Of a DNA stretch of 6,017 bases, positions 1 to 5,644 are shown in pieces; the stretch's first letter is position 1; each line of letters begins with the position of its first letter. Location: NCBI GenBank assembly GCA_023440975.1, contig JAEZRD010000097.1, positions 1 to 6,017 of the forward strand, written 5' to 3'. Both the position numbers and the translations under genes were made by a program. Under the pieces are notes generated by a model. The model ran no database searches and had not been told where the DNA came from. It was given only the letters and a program-made list of their open reading frames with translations. This DNA is from Methanobacteriota archaeon. Lineage in GTDB: Archaea; Methanobacteriota; Methanobacteria; Methanobacteriales; Methanobacteriaceae.

Positions 1-1754
1 CTGTTAATATTTACAATTAAAACACCTGATTCTCCATATGCTAAATTAACATTATCAACTTTTACTGTTGTGTTAATCTTTGATTTTACATTTGAGATAT
101 TGAATGTATCATTGTTTGAACTTGTAATATAATAAGTATTTCCAGGATAAGTGTAGTTAATTGTGTATATTCCATTAGTTAAACTTGATAAATCTATTAA
201 GCTTAATCCATCATTACCCGTATTTACATTACTAGTTTTAACTGTTTTGTTTTCATTATTTTTAATTATATAACTTACAGTCTGACTTAATGGATTTCCA
301 TAAGAATCTGTTAAATTAATTGTATAAACATTACCCCCATAATTCCCTGTTATCTTAGTATCAATTGGAGTATTGTTAACTACAGTATCATTATCTGTTT
401 TTAAAACAGAATTATCACCATAACTACCATTAGCAATTAAGTAATTATTTATTACAGTGACATTTTTTACTCCTTTTATATCAATTGTATAAGAATCTGC
501 ACTTGTAATGTTATTATTTTCAATTATTCCAGTTGTAGCTGTTTTTCCAGTTTGAGAATAAGATATTCCTTCTTTAGAATTTATATTATTACTTGAAACA
601 TTGAATAATGTTCCTTGAAGTGTTATTCCAATACCTAATGGAGTATTAATTGTGTTTCCTGTTACATTTGAATTTGTACTAATTATTCCAGATGTACAAT
701 TGTTTAGGATATTGTTTGAAATTATGGAATTTGTTGCAACTATTGTTGAGCTTCCATAATCTGTAGTTCCTTTAATATTATTTAAAGTATTACCGATTAC
801 ATTGTTATATGGTCTATTAATTATAATTCCTGCATATGCATCATTAATAGTGTTACCTTCAACAAGGTTATATGAACCAAATACACAAATTGCATAATTG
901 TATGCACTTGGGTTACTTATAGTTGTTGAAATTTTATTGTTTGTTATATTATTATAATAACATGGTCCACCAGTATAATCACCCGCACTATAAATACATA
1001 AATATATACTATTTGCACTTCCTGCAGTTTCAACGATATTATCATCAATACTTGTATTATTACTTAAAACTAAAACAAGTGTTGAATGAGTTATAATTCC
1101 ACTATAAGGATTACTGGATAAATAATTTTTACTTATTTTATTATTATTTGATGAACTTACAATTAATGTGAAACCTGTAGTATTTATAAAATTATTTGTT
1201 ACCGTGTTATTTTCACTAGTATCAATTACCAATCCTATAATTTCATTACTGTTTTGAATATGTAAATTACTTACACTACTTCCACTAGCACTTTGCTCTA
1301 TCTTAACAATTGAATCAATTAAATTAGCATTATTTTGACTGCTTGTTAATGTACATGGAACAGTTAAATCAAAGGTTTTACCTGTGAAAGTTCCACTTAA
1401 ATCTAGAGTATCTCCTGAGTGAACTGTAGTTGTTATGGTTTTTCCTTCTGAATCGAAATATGTTGAATAGGTATCTTCAGTTACAGAAAAGGTAGTTTCT
1501 TTTAAAGATTGATTATTGGAAACACTTAGTGTATTGTTATTAGAATTAGTATAATTGTCTAGTTTTACCTGGTTATGTTCAGGATTTTCTGTTGTTGATA
1601 AATTTAGGTTACTTATATTATAATTTGTATTTTCTGTATTTTCTAAGTTATGATGATTGTTTGTAGTGTTTGTTACATCGGTAGCGCTTACTGCTCCTAT
1701 CATTAGGATTAGTAAAGTAAAAAACAGTATCATAACTTTTGTTACTTTATAAAT
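1..1754 (-). CDS. Adhesin-like surface protein, N-terminal part (beta-helix plus Ig-like repeats), 3' end outside window
   Basis: The minus-strand frame is open from the window edge to about 1754, giving about 584 residues. A signal peptide (residues 1-24: basic IYKVTKV, then hydrophobic MILFFTLLILMIG, cleavage near AVSA/TD) is followed by an Asn/Thr-rich linker to about residue 85. A block with TEDTYSTYFDSEGK and SGDTLDLSG follows, which is the usual lead-in of methanogen adhesin-like proteins. About residues 160-445 are short Asn-rich repeats such as NTVTNNFIN and GIIENNNIT, typical of a right-handed parallel beta-helix. From about 460 there are Ig-like (Big_3-type) repeats with GNYGGNVYTINLTDSYGNP and YTINYTYPGNTYYI. 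The next repeat has just begun at the edge. The protein should be exported and displayed on or shed from the cell surface, perhaps for binding host, food or microbial partners; the ligand is unknown. The first ATG is at 1731-1733, but the ribosome binding site points to an ATT start at 1752-1754. It is transcribed divergently from the DGC gene. Confidence 0.9.
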   Translation of the reverse strand, partial: MYKVTKVMILFFTLLILMIGAVSATDVTNTTNNHHNLENTENTNYNISNLNLSTTENPEHNQVKLDNYTNSNNNTLSVSNNQSLKETTFSVTEDTYSTYFDSEGKTITTTVHSGDTLDLSGTFTGKTFDLTVPCTLTSSQNNANLIDSIVKIEQSASGSSVSNLHIQNSNEIIGLVIDTSENNTVTNNFINTTGFTLIVSSSNNNKISKNYLSSNPYSGIITHSTLVLVLSNNTSIDDNIVETAGSANSIYLCIYSAGDYTGGPCYYNNITNNKISTTISNPSAYNYAICVFGSYNLVEGNTINDAYAGIIINRPYNNVIGNTLNNIKGTTDYGSSTIVATNSIISNNILNNCTSGIISTNSNVTGNTINTPLGIGITLQGTLFNVSSNNINSKEGISYSQTGKTATTGIIENNNITSADSYTIDIKGVKNVTVINNYLIANGSYGDNSVLKTDNDTVVNNTPIDTKITGNYGGNVYTINLTDSYGNPLSQTVSYIIKNNENKTVKTSNVNTGNDGLSLIDLSSLTNGIYTINYTYPGNTYYITSSNNDTFNISNVKSKINTTVKVDNVNLAYGESGVLIVNIN

Positions 1755-1759
1755 TATTA

Positions 1760-1765
1760 CACCTC
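1760..1765 (-). promoter_or_regulatory. Ribosome binding site of the adhesin-like gene
   Basis: The minus strand reads GAGGTG here, a strong match to the archaeal anti-Shine-Dalgarno complement (GGAGGTGATC). It lies 5 nt before an in-frame ATT (1752-1754) but 26 nt before the first ATG (1731-1733), so it decides the start in favour of a non-AUG codon. The seven residues thus added provide the two lysines expected in the signal-peptide n-region. Confidence 0.7.
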
Positions 1766-1802
1766 ACTATTAATTAGAATTTAGTTTGATTTAAAAAAAA
1801 AA

Positions 1803-1812
1803 TTTAATATTT
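1803..1812 (-). promoter_or_regulatory. Candidate TATA element of the adhesin-like gene
   Basis: The minus strand reads AAATATTAAA here. A start of transcription about 25 nt downstream would fall near 1782 and leave a leader of about 28 nt that includes the GAGGTG site. The element is a weak match and the surroundings are nearly all A and T, so this is positional inference only. Confidence 0.3.
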
Positions 1813-1824
1813 GTTTTTTTTTAA

Positions 1825-2001
1825 ATGATGTAATTTGGAAGTTTTTTTTTGGGAAAAAAATAATAAGGAGGATTAATAATATTATTTTTTTAAATATTTA
1901 GTGTTTTATGATTGTTTTTCTTTTATGAAAATTTATTTATATTTCATATTTTTACTTTTTTTATTTCATTATTTTAGGATTTAATCTCCAAATTACATCA
2001 T
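1825..2001. repeat. 15-bp perfect inverted repeat, arms 1825-1839 and 1987-2001
   Basis: The plus strand reads ATGATGTAATTTGGA at 1825-1839 and its exact reverse complement TCCAAATTACATCAT at 1987-2001, separated by 147 bp. Read in the direction of each divergent gene, the motif has the same orientation (TCCAAATTACATCAT) and is followed by an A-rich tract in both cases. No target-site duplication is visible outside the arms. It may be a shared protein-binding site, the ends of a small non-autonomous element, or a recombination site. Confidence 0.7.
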
Positions 2002-2027
2002 GAAAAAAATTTTTGTTTGTGTGACTT

Positions 2028-2091
2028 ACTCAAGTAAAAAAAAAAGTAAAAAATTAAATTTAACTTTAATAATTTACAATTTAACTTGAGT
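2028..2091. repeat. Imperfect 64-nt stem-loop
   Basis: Three nested complementary segments can be read: ACTCAAGT 2028-2035 with ACTTGAGT 2084-2091 (8 bp), GTAAA 2046-2050 with TTTAC 2073-2077 (5 bp), and ATTAAA 2053-2058 with TTTAAT 2065-2070 (6 bp, 6-nt loop). The outer stem contains G and C, which makes it less likely to be simple AT background; the inner two are weaker. It may be a structured RNA segment or a DNA operator. No known RNA family is recognised. Confidence 0.4.
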
Positions 2092-2228
2092 GATTAATGT
2101 TATAACAACACCATTAATAAAACTTTCTAAAAAAAAATAATCAAACCATAAAAAATTTAATTAAATAAAAATTAAACTTCATCAATAATTATTAATAAGT
2201 TAAAAAATAAATTCACAACTGATTAAAA

Positions 2229-2237
2229 AAATATATT
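2229..2237 (+). promoter_or_regulatory. TATA box candidate of the DGC gene
   Basis: AAATATATT lies with its centre about 25 nt before the ATG at 2258. Archaeal transcription usually begins about 22-27 nt after the TATA centre, so the transcript would start at or within a few bases of that ATG and be leaderless or nearly so. The lack of a good GGAGG or GGTG site before 2258 agrees with this. Confidence 0.45.
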
Positions 2238-2242
2238 CTTAT

Positions 2243-2665
2243 GTGTGTGGAATAAAAATGATTCATAAAATAGCAATTAGTCCTTGTTCAGGACTAAGCC
2301 CAAATGGTTTAATAACACGTATAGCATGTGATGATCTTTCTAAAGAAAACCCACAAGTTTTAGCCATATGTATTGGAGCTACAGCTGGAGACCGTGTTGG
2401 ATTCGATAAATTAATTCAAAAATATCCTCTCATTACTGTTAATGGTTGTAATAACAATTGTCCAAATAAAATTCTTAAAGAAAAAGGCGTTGAACCAGTA
2501 GATACCATCATAGTAAACGATGAACTATTAAAAACAGATTATTTCCCTAATGACACCAGTAGACTTGATGAAGAAGGAGAAAAATGTGTTGAAATAATTA
2601 AAGAAATAATTGAAAAAAAGATAAACAAACAAAACGATAATATTATTCCTAAAAAAATGAAATAA
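2243..2665 (+). CDS. DGC-family putative zinc-binding protein
   Basis: A small cytosolic protein that resembles the DGC family (Pfam DGC domain, putative zinc-binding; biochemical role not established). The longest frame opens with GTG at 2243, but ATG at 2258 is the more likely start. It gives 135 residues beginning MIHKIAISPCSG, which matches how the family usually begins, and it fits the TATA spacing. In that numbering the conserved cysteines are C10 (PCSG), C24, C38 (AICIGA), C64 and C68 (VNGCNNNC, the family's DGCxxxC motif with Asn for Asp), plus C110 in a Lys/Glu-rich C-terminal tail. There is no signal peptide or membrane segment. The gene stands alone: it is divergent from the adhesin and convergent with the acetyltransferase, so context suggests no pathway. 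Family assignment is from motifs only; the metal and its use are unknown. Confidence 0.8.
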   Translation: MCGIKMIHKIAISPCSGLSPNGLITRIACDDLSKENPQVLAICIGATAGDRVGFDKLIQKYPLITVNGCNNNCPNKILKEKGVEPVDTIIVNDELLKTDYFPNDTSRLDEEGEKCVEIIKEIIEKKINKQNDNIIPKKMK

Positions 2666-2817
2666 AAATCATTCCCTAAAAAAAAAATAATATTTATCAA
2701 CATTAACATTTAAATTTCTTAAAATGTAGAAAATTCCTTTAAGCAAATTCAATTAAATCAACATTAAATAGATTAAATCTTATTATAACAATGATAAAAT
2801 AATAAATTAAAATTTAA
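2666..2817. other. Convergent intergenic gap
   Basis: About 150 bp between the converging DGC and acetyltransferase genes. The 11-base sequence ATCAACATTAA occurs twice as a direct repeat (2696-2706 and 2757-2767). A run of ten A residues at 2678-2687 is an oligo-T tract on the minus strand and could end transcription of the acetyltransferase. No strong T-run is present on the plus strand for the DGC gene. No gene is seen. Confidence 0.6.
2678..2687 (-). terminator. Oligo-T tract, possible terminator of the acetyltransferase transcript
   Basis: On the minus strand this is ten consecutive T residues, about 130 nt after the stop codon at 2818-2820. Archaeal RNA polymerase commonly stops at such tracts without a hairpin. 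The distance from the gene and the general T-richness of the gap make the exact site uncertain. Confidence 0.35.
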
Positions 2818-3324
2818 TTAAAAATCTATTGTTCCCCTAAGATTTCTAAGTGATTTTGGTTTTAATTCTAAAGCCAAACATACTTCTTCAGGAATTCCAT
2901 TACTATTATAAATATTAAAATCTGAAGTTTTCCTAAAACCAAATTTACTATAATATTCAGGATTACCTACAAGGAAAACACTTGTATAACCTAATTTTTG
3001 AGCTTTTTTTAAAGATTTTTCTATTAACTCAGTCCCATAACCCTTTTTTCTATAATCCTGTTTAACACATACAGGTGCTAAATATAAACCAATGATTTTT
3101 GAGTTTTCTAAATTAATTTCATGTTCTGTTAATATTATATGACCAATTAATTCATCATTTTCTTCAATTACTAATTCTAATTCGTCAATATAACCTTGTG
3201 TACTTCTTAAATCAACTACAAAATCTTGTTCTTTCCCATTAGAAACTTCAGCTGTTTGAAAAGCTATTTTAACTAGGTCATATATTGAGTCATGATCTTT
3301 TGATATTGCTGTTCTTATTTTCAT
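2818..3324 (-). CDS. GNAT-family N-acetyltransferase, YhbS-like
   Basis: A 168-residue protein with the fold signature of Gcn5-related acetyltransferases, which move an acetyl group from acetyl-CoA to an amine. The acetyl-CoA-binding motif A is at about residues 82-100 (LAPVCVKQDYRKKGYGTEL), with the pyrophosphate-loop pattern RKKGYG at 92-97. The segment GNPEYYSKFGFR (120-131) is characteristic of the YhbS/COG3153 group. The N-terminus (MKIRTAISKDHDSIYDLV) is the usual GNAT beta1-alpha1 start, and length and ends look complete. The substrate cannot be predicted. It starts 32 nt after the stop of the condensation-domain gene on the same strand, so co-transcription is possible. However, a nine-T run lies between them and no clear ribosome binding site precedes its ATG, so it could equally be separately or weakly expressed. 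Confidence 0.88.
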   Translation of the reverse strand: MKIRTAISKDHDSIYDLVKIAFQTAEVSNGKEQDFVVDLRSTQGYIDELELVIEENDELIGHIILTEHEINLENSKIIGLYLAPVCVKQDYRKKGYGTELIEKSLKKAQKLGYTSVFLVGNPEYYSKFGFRKTSDFNIYNSNGIPEEVCLALELKPKSLRNLRGTIDF

Positions 3325-3331
3325 ATTATCT

Positions 3332-3340
3332 AAAAAAAAA
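3332..3340 (-). terminator. Oligo-T tract between the condensation-domain gene and the acetyltransferase gene
   Basis: Nine T residues on the minus strand begin 16 nt after the condensation-domain stop codon and end 7 nt before the acetyltransferase ATG. It could end or attenuate the upstream transcript. It also occupies the place where a ribosome binding site for the acetyltransferase would be expected. Confidence 0.35.
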
Positions 3341-3356
3341 TAAAATTCATCTTATT

Positions 3357-5336
3357 TTATTTACTACTACTTATCTTAAATTTATCCATATAATATCCAT
3401 AGGATTCTAATTCACTTAATTTAGTATTATATTCTGTGATAAATTTATCTATAATTATTAATAAATGATTTAGGAAGTTATCAGTTAAGTTTGTGCTGAA
3501 ACTTTTATTATAAAATTTTAGGTTAATAGTGAAACTTTCACCATTGTTTATTATGTTAAGATTCAATGGCATATCATAGAAATCATTGAAATTCTCTTTT
3601 CCATCATTATATGTGTATAAAAAATTACTACTTAACTGTTTTTCATATAAACAATCACAGAGATTATTAATCGGATAGTTACTATACTTAACTTGTTTAT
3701 TTAACAAGCTTTTAACATTATTTAAATAATCAAATGTATTTTGCTCATTGTTAATTTCTAATCCTATAGGCAATCTCCAATAATCACCATAAAAATTAGT
3801 TTCATTATAACTAGAAACATTATTAATCAAAATTTTATTATTAGCAGTGAATTTACTTAAAATATATAATGTACTAGCTAAAAATAAGTCATTAGGATTT
3901 AAATCTTTATTATCTAAAAAAACATTAATGTTTTCACTAGGAATTGTTAAAGATTTAATAGTGTAATTAGTATTATTCTCCTCATAATTAGTTAAATCAG
4001 GATTTATAATTGTAGCTTCACTAAACCCACTAAGCAAATTAGCATAATAATCTTTAGATTCAAAATGACTAGAATATCCAATAGGATAATCTTTTAAAAG
4101 CTTTTCTGAATCTAAACTTACAGTTTCAAGAATTCTTATAATGTTTTCCCCCATTTCCGCTACTTGATGGGCACTGAAACATTCATTATTAGCTTCTATA
4201 CTTAATAATTGTAAACCTTTAGCATCATCAAGGAATCTATTAACACGCATATGAAGAGGGTATGAACTTTCATAATCAGCAAAAAGGTTAGTTATATTAG
4301 CATTACTAGCATTTGACACTATACTATAATTAGCAAGACAATCTGGATCCACACCATTTTCCTTTAAATTCTGTTTATATTGATAATTACATAATCTTCC
4401 ATGAGCTAATGAAGATTTTAACACATTTTTAACCTGTAATAAGTATTCCTTAAATGTAATATTGGGATTATACTCAATTTTCATAGGTAATATGTTTATA
4501 AATTCCCCAAGCATATTATCCACATCAGATCCAAAATTTCTACCATGATAAGTTGTATTCCAAACAGTTTCACTTGTATGGCATACACAGTTAAAGTATA
4601 ATGCTGAAACTGCTAAACCTATAACAAAAGGAGATATTTTAACCCCATCAATGTTTCTAAGTTGCTCCAAATCTTGAGTTAATTTTTCTGTTAATGGGAA
4701 ATCATAGGATGTGTAATGAAGATCTTTAGGGTTTAAATATTCATTTTTATAATCTTTTAAATTTTTCAACCAGTAATTTAAATCTCTTTCAGCTAATTTA
4801 CTGTTTAAATATTCTTTCTCCATTACCACATATCTTTGATAATCATCAAGGTTAGGTTTTATTGTTTTTCCATTCTTTAAATCTTCTATAGCTTCTTTGA
4901 TTTGATGGTAAAAAATAGTTTTACTTGTTCCATCAAAAATTGAATGATGGATTTTAGCTAACAATATATTCTCATCACTAGTTTTTACTAGTATAAATGA
5001 GAATAATTGATGATTAAAAATTTGGGTGAATGGTTTTTCTGTAAATTCTTCTATGAAACTGTTAACTTCTTCTTTACTGGAGTTTTCCATGTTCTTTATT
5101 TCATATAATTCCCCTTCAGGTTTACAGTAATATTGATTTAAGTTATTGTTTTTATCTTTAGTAATTCTAAGTAGTAAGTTTCCACTTATTAAAGTGTTTA
5201 ATGCTTCCTTTAAGTATTCATAATCTTCTAATGGGAATTTCATTAAATAGGTTAACCTCTCGGTATCTAAACCAGGATTATTAAGTTCCATATTTATTGT
5301 TCTTTTTTGTGTGCTGGATAAGTTAAATGTTTTCAT
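3357..5336 (-). CDS. Stand-alone NRPS-type condensation-domain protein with an extra C-terminal lobe
   Basis: A 659-residue protein of the condensation-domain/CoA-dependent acyltransferase superfamily, which forms amide or ester bonds between carrier- or CoA-bound acyl groups. It opens with the C1-like segment FNLSSTQKRTI. The catalytic motif HHSIFDG is at 130-136 (H131 the expected general base, D135 structural). A YWLKNL linker (188-193) leads to the C-terminal lobe with SPFVIGLAVSALYF (235-248) and the C5-like GEFINILPMKI (277-287). The first domain ends near 410. Residues about 425-645 repeat the C-terminal lobe pattern: YYANLLSGF, then NDLFLASTLYILSKFT, then RLPIGLEI and FDYLNNVKSLL. No second N-terminal lobe or HHxxxDG motif is present. 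There is no adenylation domain, carrier domain, signal peptide or membrane segment. The start is set by AGGTGGTG 8 nt before the ATG. The substrate is unknown. Distant acyltransferases (PapA-like) use the same fold, so peptide synthesis is not certain. Confidence 0.85.
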   Translation of the reverse strand: MKTFNLSSTQKRTINMELNNPGLDTERLTYLMKFPLEDYEYLKEALNTLISGNLLLRITKDKNNNLNQYYCKPEGELYEIKNMENSSKEEVNSFIEEFTEKPFTQIFNHQLFSFILVKTSDENILLAKIHHSIFDGTSKTIFYHQIKEAIEDLKNGKTIKPNLDDYQRYVVMEKEYLNSKLAERDLNYWLKNLKDYKNEYLNPKDLHYTSYDFPLTEKLTQDLEQLRNIDGVKISPFVIGLAVSALYFNCVCHTSETVWNTTYHGRNFGSDVDNMLGEFINILPMKIEYNPNITFKEYLLQVKNVLKSSLAHGRLCNYQYKQNLKENGVDPDCLANYSIVSNASNANITNLFADYESSYPLHMRVNRFLDDAKGLQLLSIEANNECFSAHQVAEMGENIIRILETVSLDSEKLLKDYPIGYSSHFESKDYYANLLSGFSEATIINPDLTNYEENNTNYTIKSLTIPSENINVFLDNKDLNPNDLFLASTLYILSKFTANNKILINNVSSYNETNFYGDYWRLPIGLEINNEQNTFDYLNNVKSLLNKQVKYSNYPINNLCDCLYEKQLSSNFLYTYNDGKENFNDFYDMPLNLNIINNGESFTINLKFYNKSFSTNLTDNFLNHLLIIIDKFITEYNTKLSELESYGYYMDKFKISSSK

Positions 5337-5344
5337 AGTATAGA

Positions 5345-5352
5345 CACCACCT
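5345..5352 (-). promoter_or_regulatory. Ribosome binding site of the condensation-domain gene
   Basis: The minus strand reads AGGTGGTG, a good match to the archaeal GGAGGTGAT consensus. Its last base is 8 nt before the ATG at 5334-5336, which supports that start. Confidence 0.7.
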
Positions 5353-5400
5353 GTTTTTATAATTTTTTTTATATCATTGTTTAATCATCTTCAAAAAAAA

Positions 5401-5449
5401 ATAGAAATATTCTATTTAACCCTCTAATTTTAATTATTATTCTAGAATA
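5401..5449. promoter_or_regulatory. Paired dyad symmetries, candidate operator
   Basis: An interrupted inverted repeat, ATAGAA-3 nt-TTCTAT (5401-5415), and a perfect 12-bp palindrome, TATTCTAGAATA (5438-5449), share the half-site TAGAATA. A further TAGAATAT half-site is at 5515-5522. The palindrome falls where transcription would start from the TATA candidate at 5462-5470, which is the classical position for a repressor site in archaea. The cognate regulator is not in the window. Confidence 0.45.
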
Positions 5450-5461
5450 TTGCATTATGTG

Positions 5462-5470
5462 TTTTATATT
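5462..5470 (-). promoter_or_regulatory. Candidate TATA box of the condensation-domain gene
   Basis: The minus strand reads AATATAAAA. A start about 25 nt downstream lies near 5441, inside the 12-bp palindrome, leaving a leader of about 105 nt. ATTATAAAC at 5482-5490 is an alternative. ATATAAAA at 5367-5374 would put the start within or downstream of the ribosome binding site and is less likely. Confidence 0.35.
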
Positions 5471-5620
5471 CCCAAAATAGAGTTTATAATGCTTATTAAT
5501 TGTACATTATTTATTAGAATATGTTGTTTTATTTCTTATACAATTTTAGTATTTTTGATTATAAATAGTTTTCTGTAATATTAATATGAACAATTCGAAA
5601 AGTGAAAAACAAGTTAATTT

Positions 5621-5644
5621 AAAAAAAATAAAAAAAGAATAAAA
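5621..5644 (-). terminator. T-rich terminator after the acidic-protein gene
   Basis: Directly after the TAA at 5645-5647 the minus strand runs through TTTTATTC, then seven T, one A and eight T. This matches the hairpin-free, oligo-T terminators of archaea and suggests that the acidic-protein transcript ends here and does not read into the condensation-domain gene. Confidence 0.6.

Larger units (their letters stand above)
1755..2242. other. Divergent AT-rich intergenic region (about 490 bp)
   Basis: This stretch separates the divergent adhesin-like and DGC genes. Long A and T runs dominate, and no convincing gene is present on either strand. It holds the adhesin promoter and ribosome binding site at its left end, a 15-bp perfect inverted repeat (1825-1839 and 1987-2001), an imperfect hairpin at 2028-2091 and a TATA-like box just before the DGC gene. 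A plus-strand GGAGG at 1867-1871 has no start codon and reading frame behind it. Tiny frames at 1925-1984 (19 codons, hydrophobic) and 2000-2089 (29 codons) lack ribosome binding sites and are probably chance. Confidence 0.8.
5337..5644. other. Intergenic region upstream of the condensation-domain gene (about 310 bp)
   Basis: This gap lies between two minus-strand genes. It carries the ribosome binding site and probable promoter of the condensation-domain gene, clustered AGAATAT-type dyads (5401-5415, 5438-5449, half-site 5515-5522), and a T-rich tract directly after the acidic-protein stop. A plus-strand frame of 18 codons at 5586-5642 has no ribosome binding site and is not called. The 5455-5600 part otherwise shows nothing recognisable. 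Confidence 0.75.

Noticed and set aside
430..1270. Recurring AAT-rich short motifs that might be taken for a DNA repeat or CRISPR-like array
   Set aside because: The periodicity is at protein level (beta-helix rungs with Asn-rich turns) within one continuous open frame; DNA units are not identical and no regular spacers exist.
1867..1871. Perfect GGAGG on the plus strand in the divergent intergenic region
   Set aside because: No start codon follows at usable spacing, and the nearby frames stop within a few codons. It may be a relic but no gene can be supported.
1925..1984. Plus-strand 19-codon frame encoding a hydrophobic peptide beginning MKIYLYFIF
   Set aside because: No ribosome binding site at usable distance, and a T-rich stretch yields Phe/Leu/Tyr codons by chance.
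2000..2089. Plus-strand 29-codon frame beginning MKKIFVCVTYSS
   Set aside because: No ribosome binding site or TATA box at suitable spacing. It overlaps the inverted repeat and the hairpin, and the Lys/Asn-rich content matches AT-rich background.
2696..2767. Direct repeat ATCAACATTAA at 2696-2706 and 2757-2767
   Set aside because: Only 11 bases in AT-rich noncoding DNA with no associated gene end or duplicated flank, so it is not strong enough for a separate call.
5586..5642. Plus-strand 18-codon Lys-rich frame
   Set aside because: No ribosome binding site. The sequence is the complement of the T-rich terminator of the acidic-protein gene.
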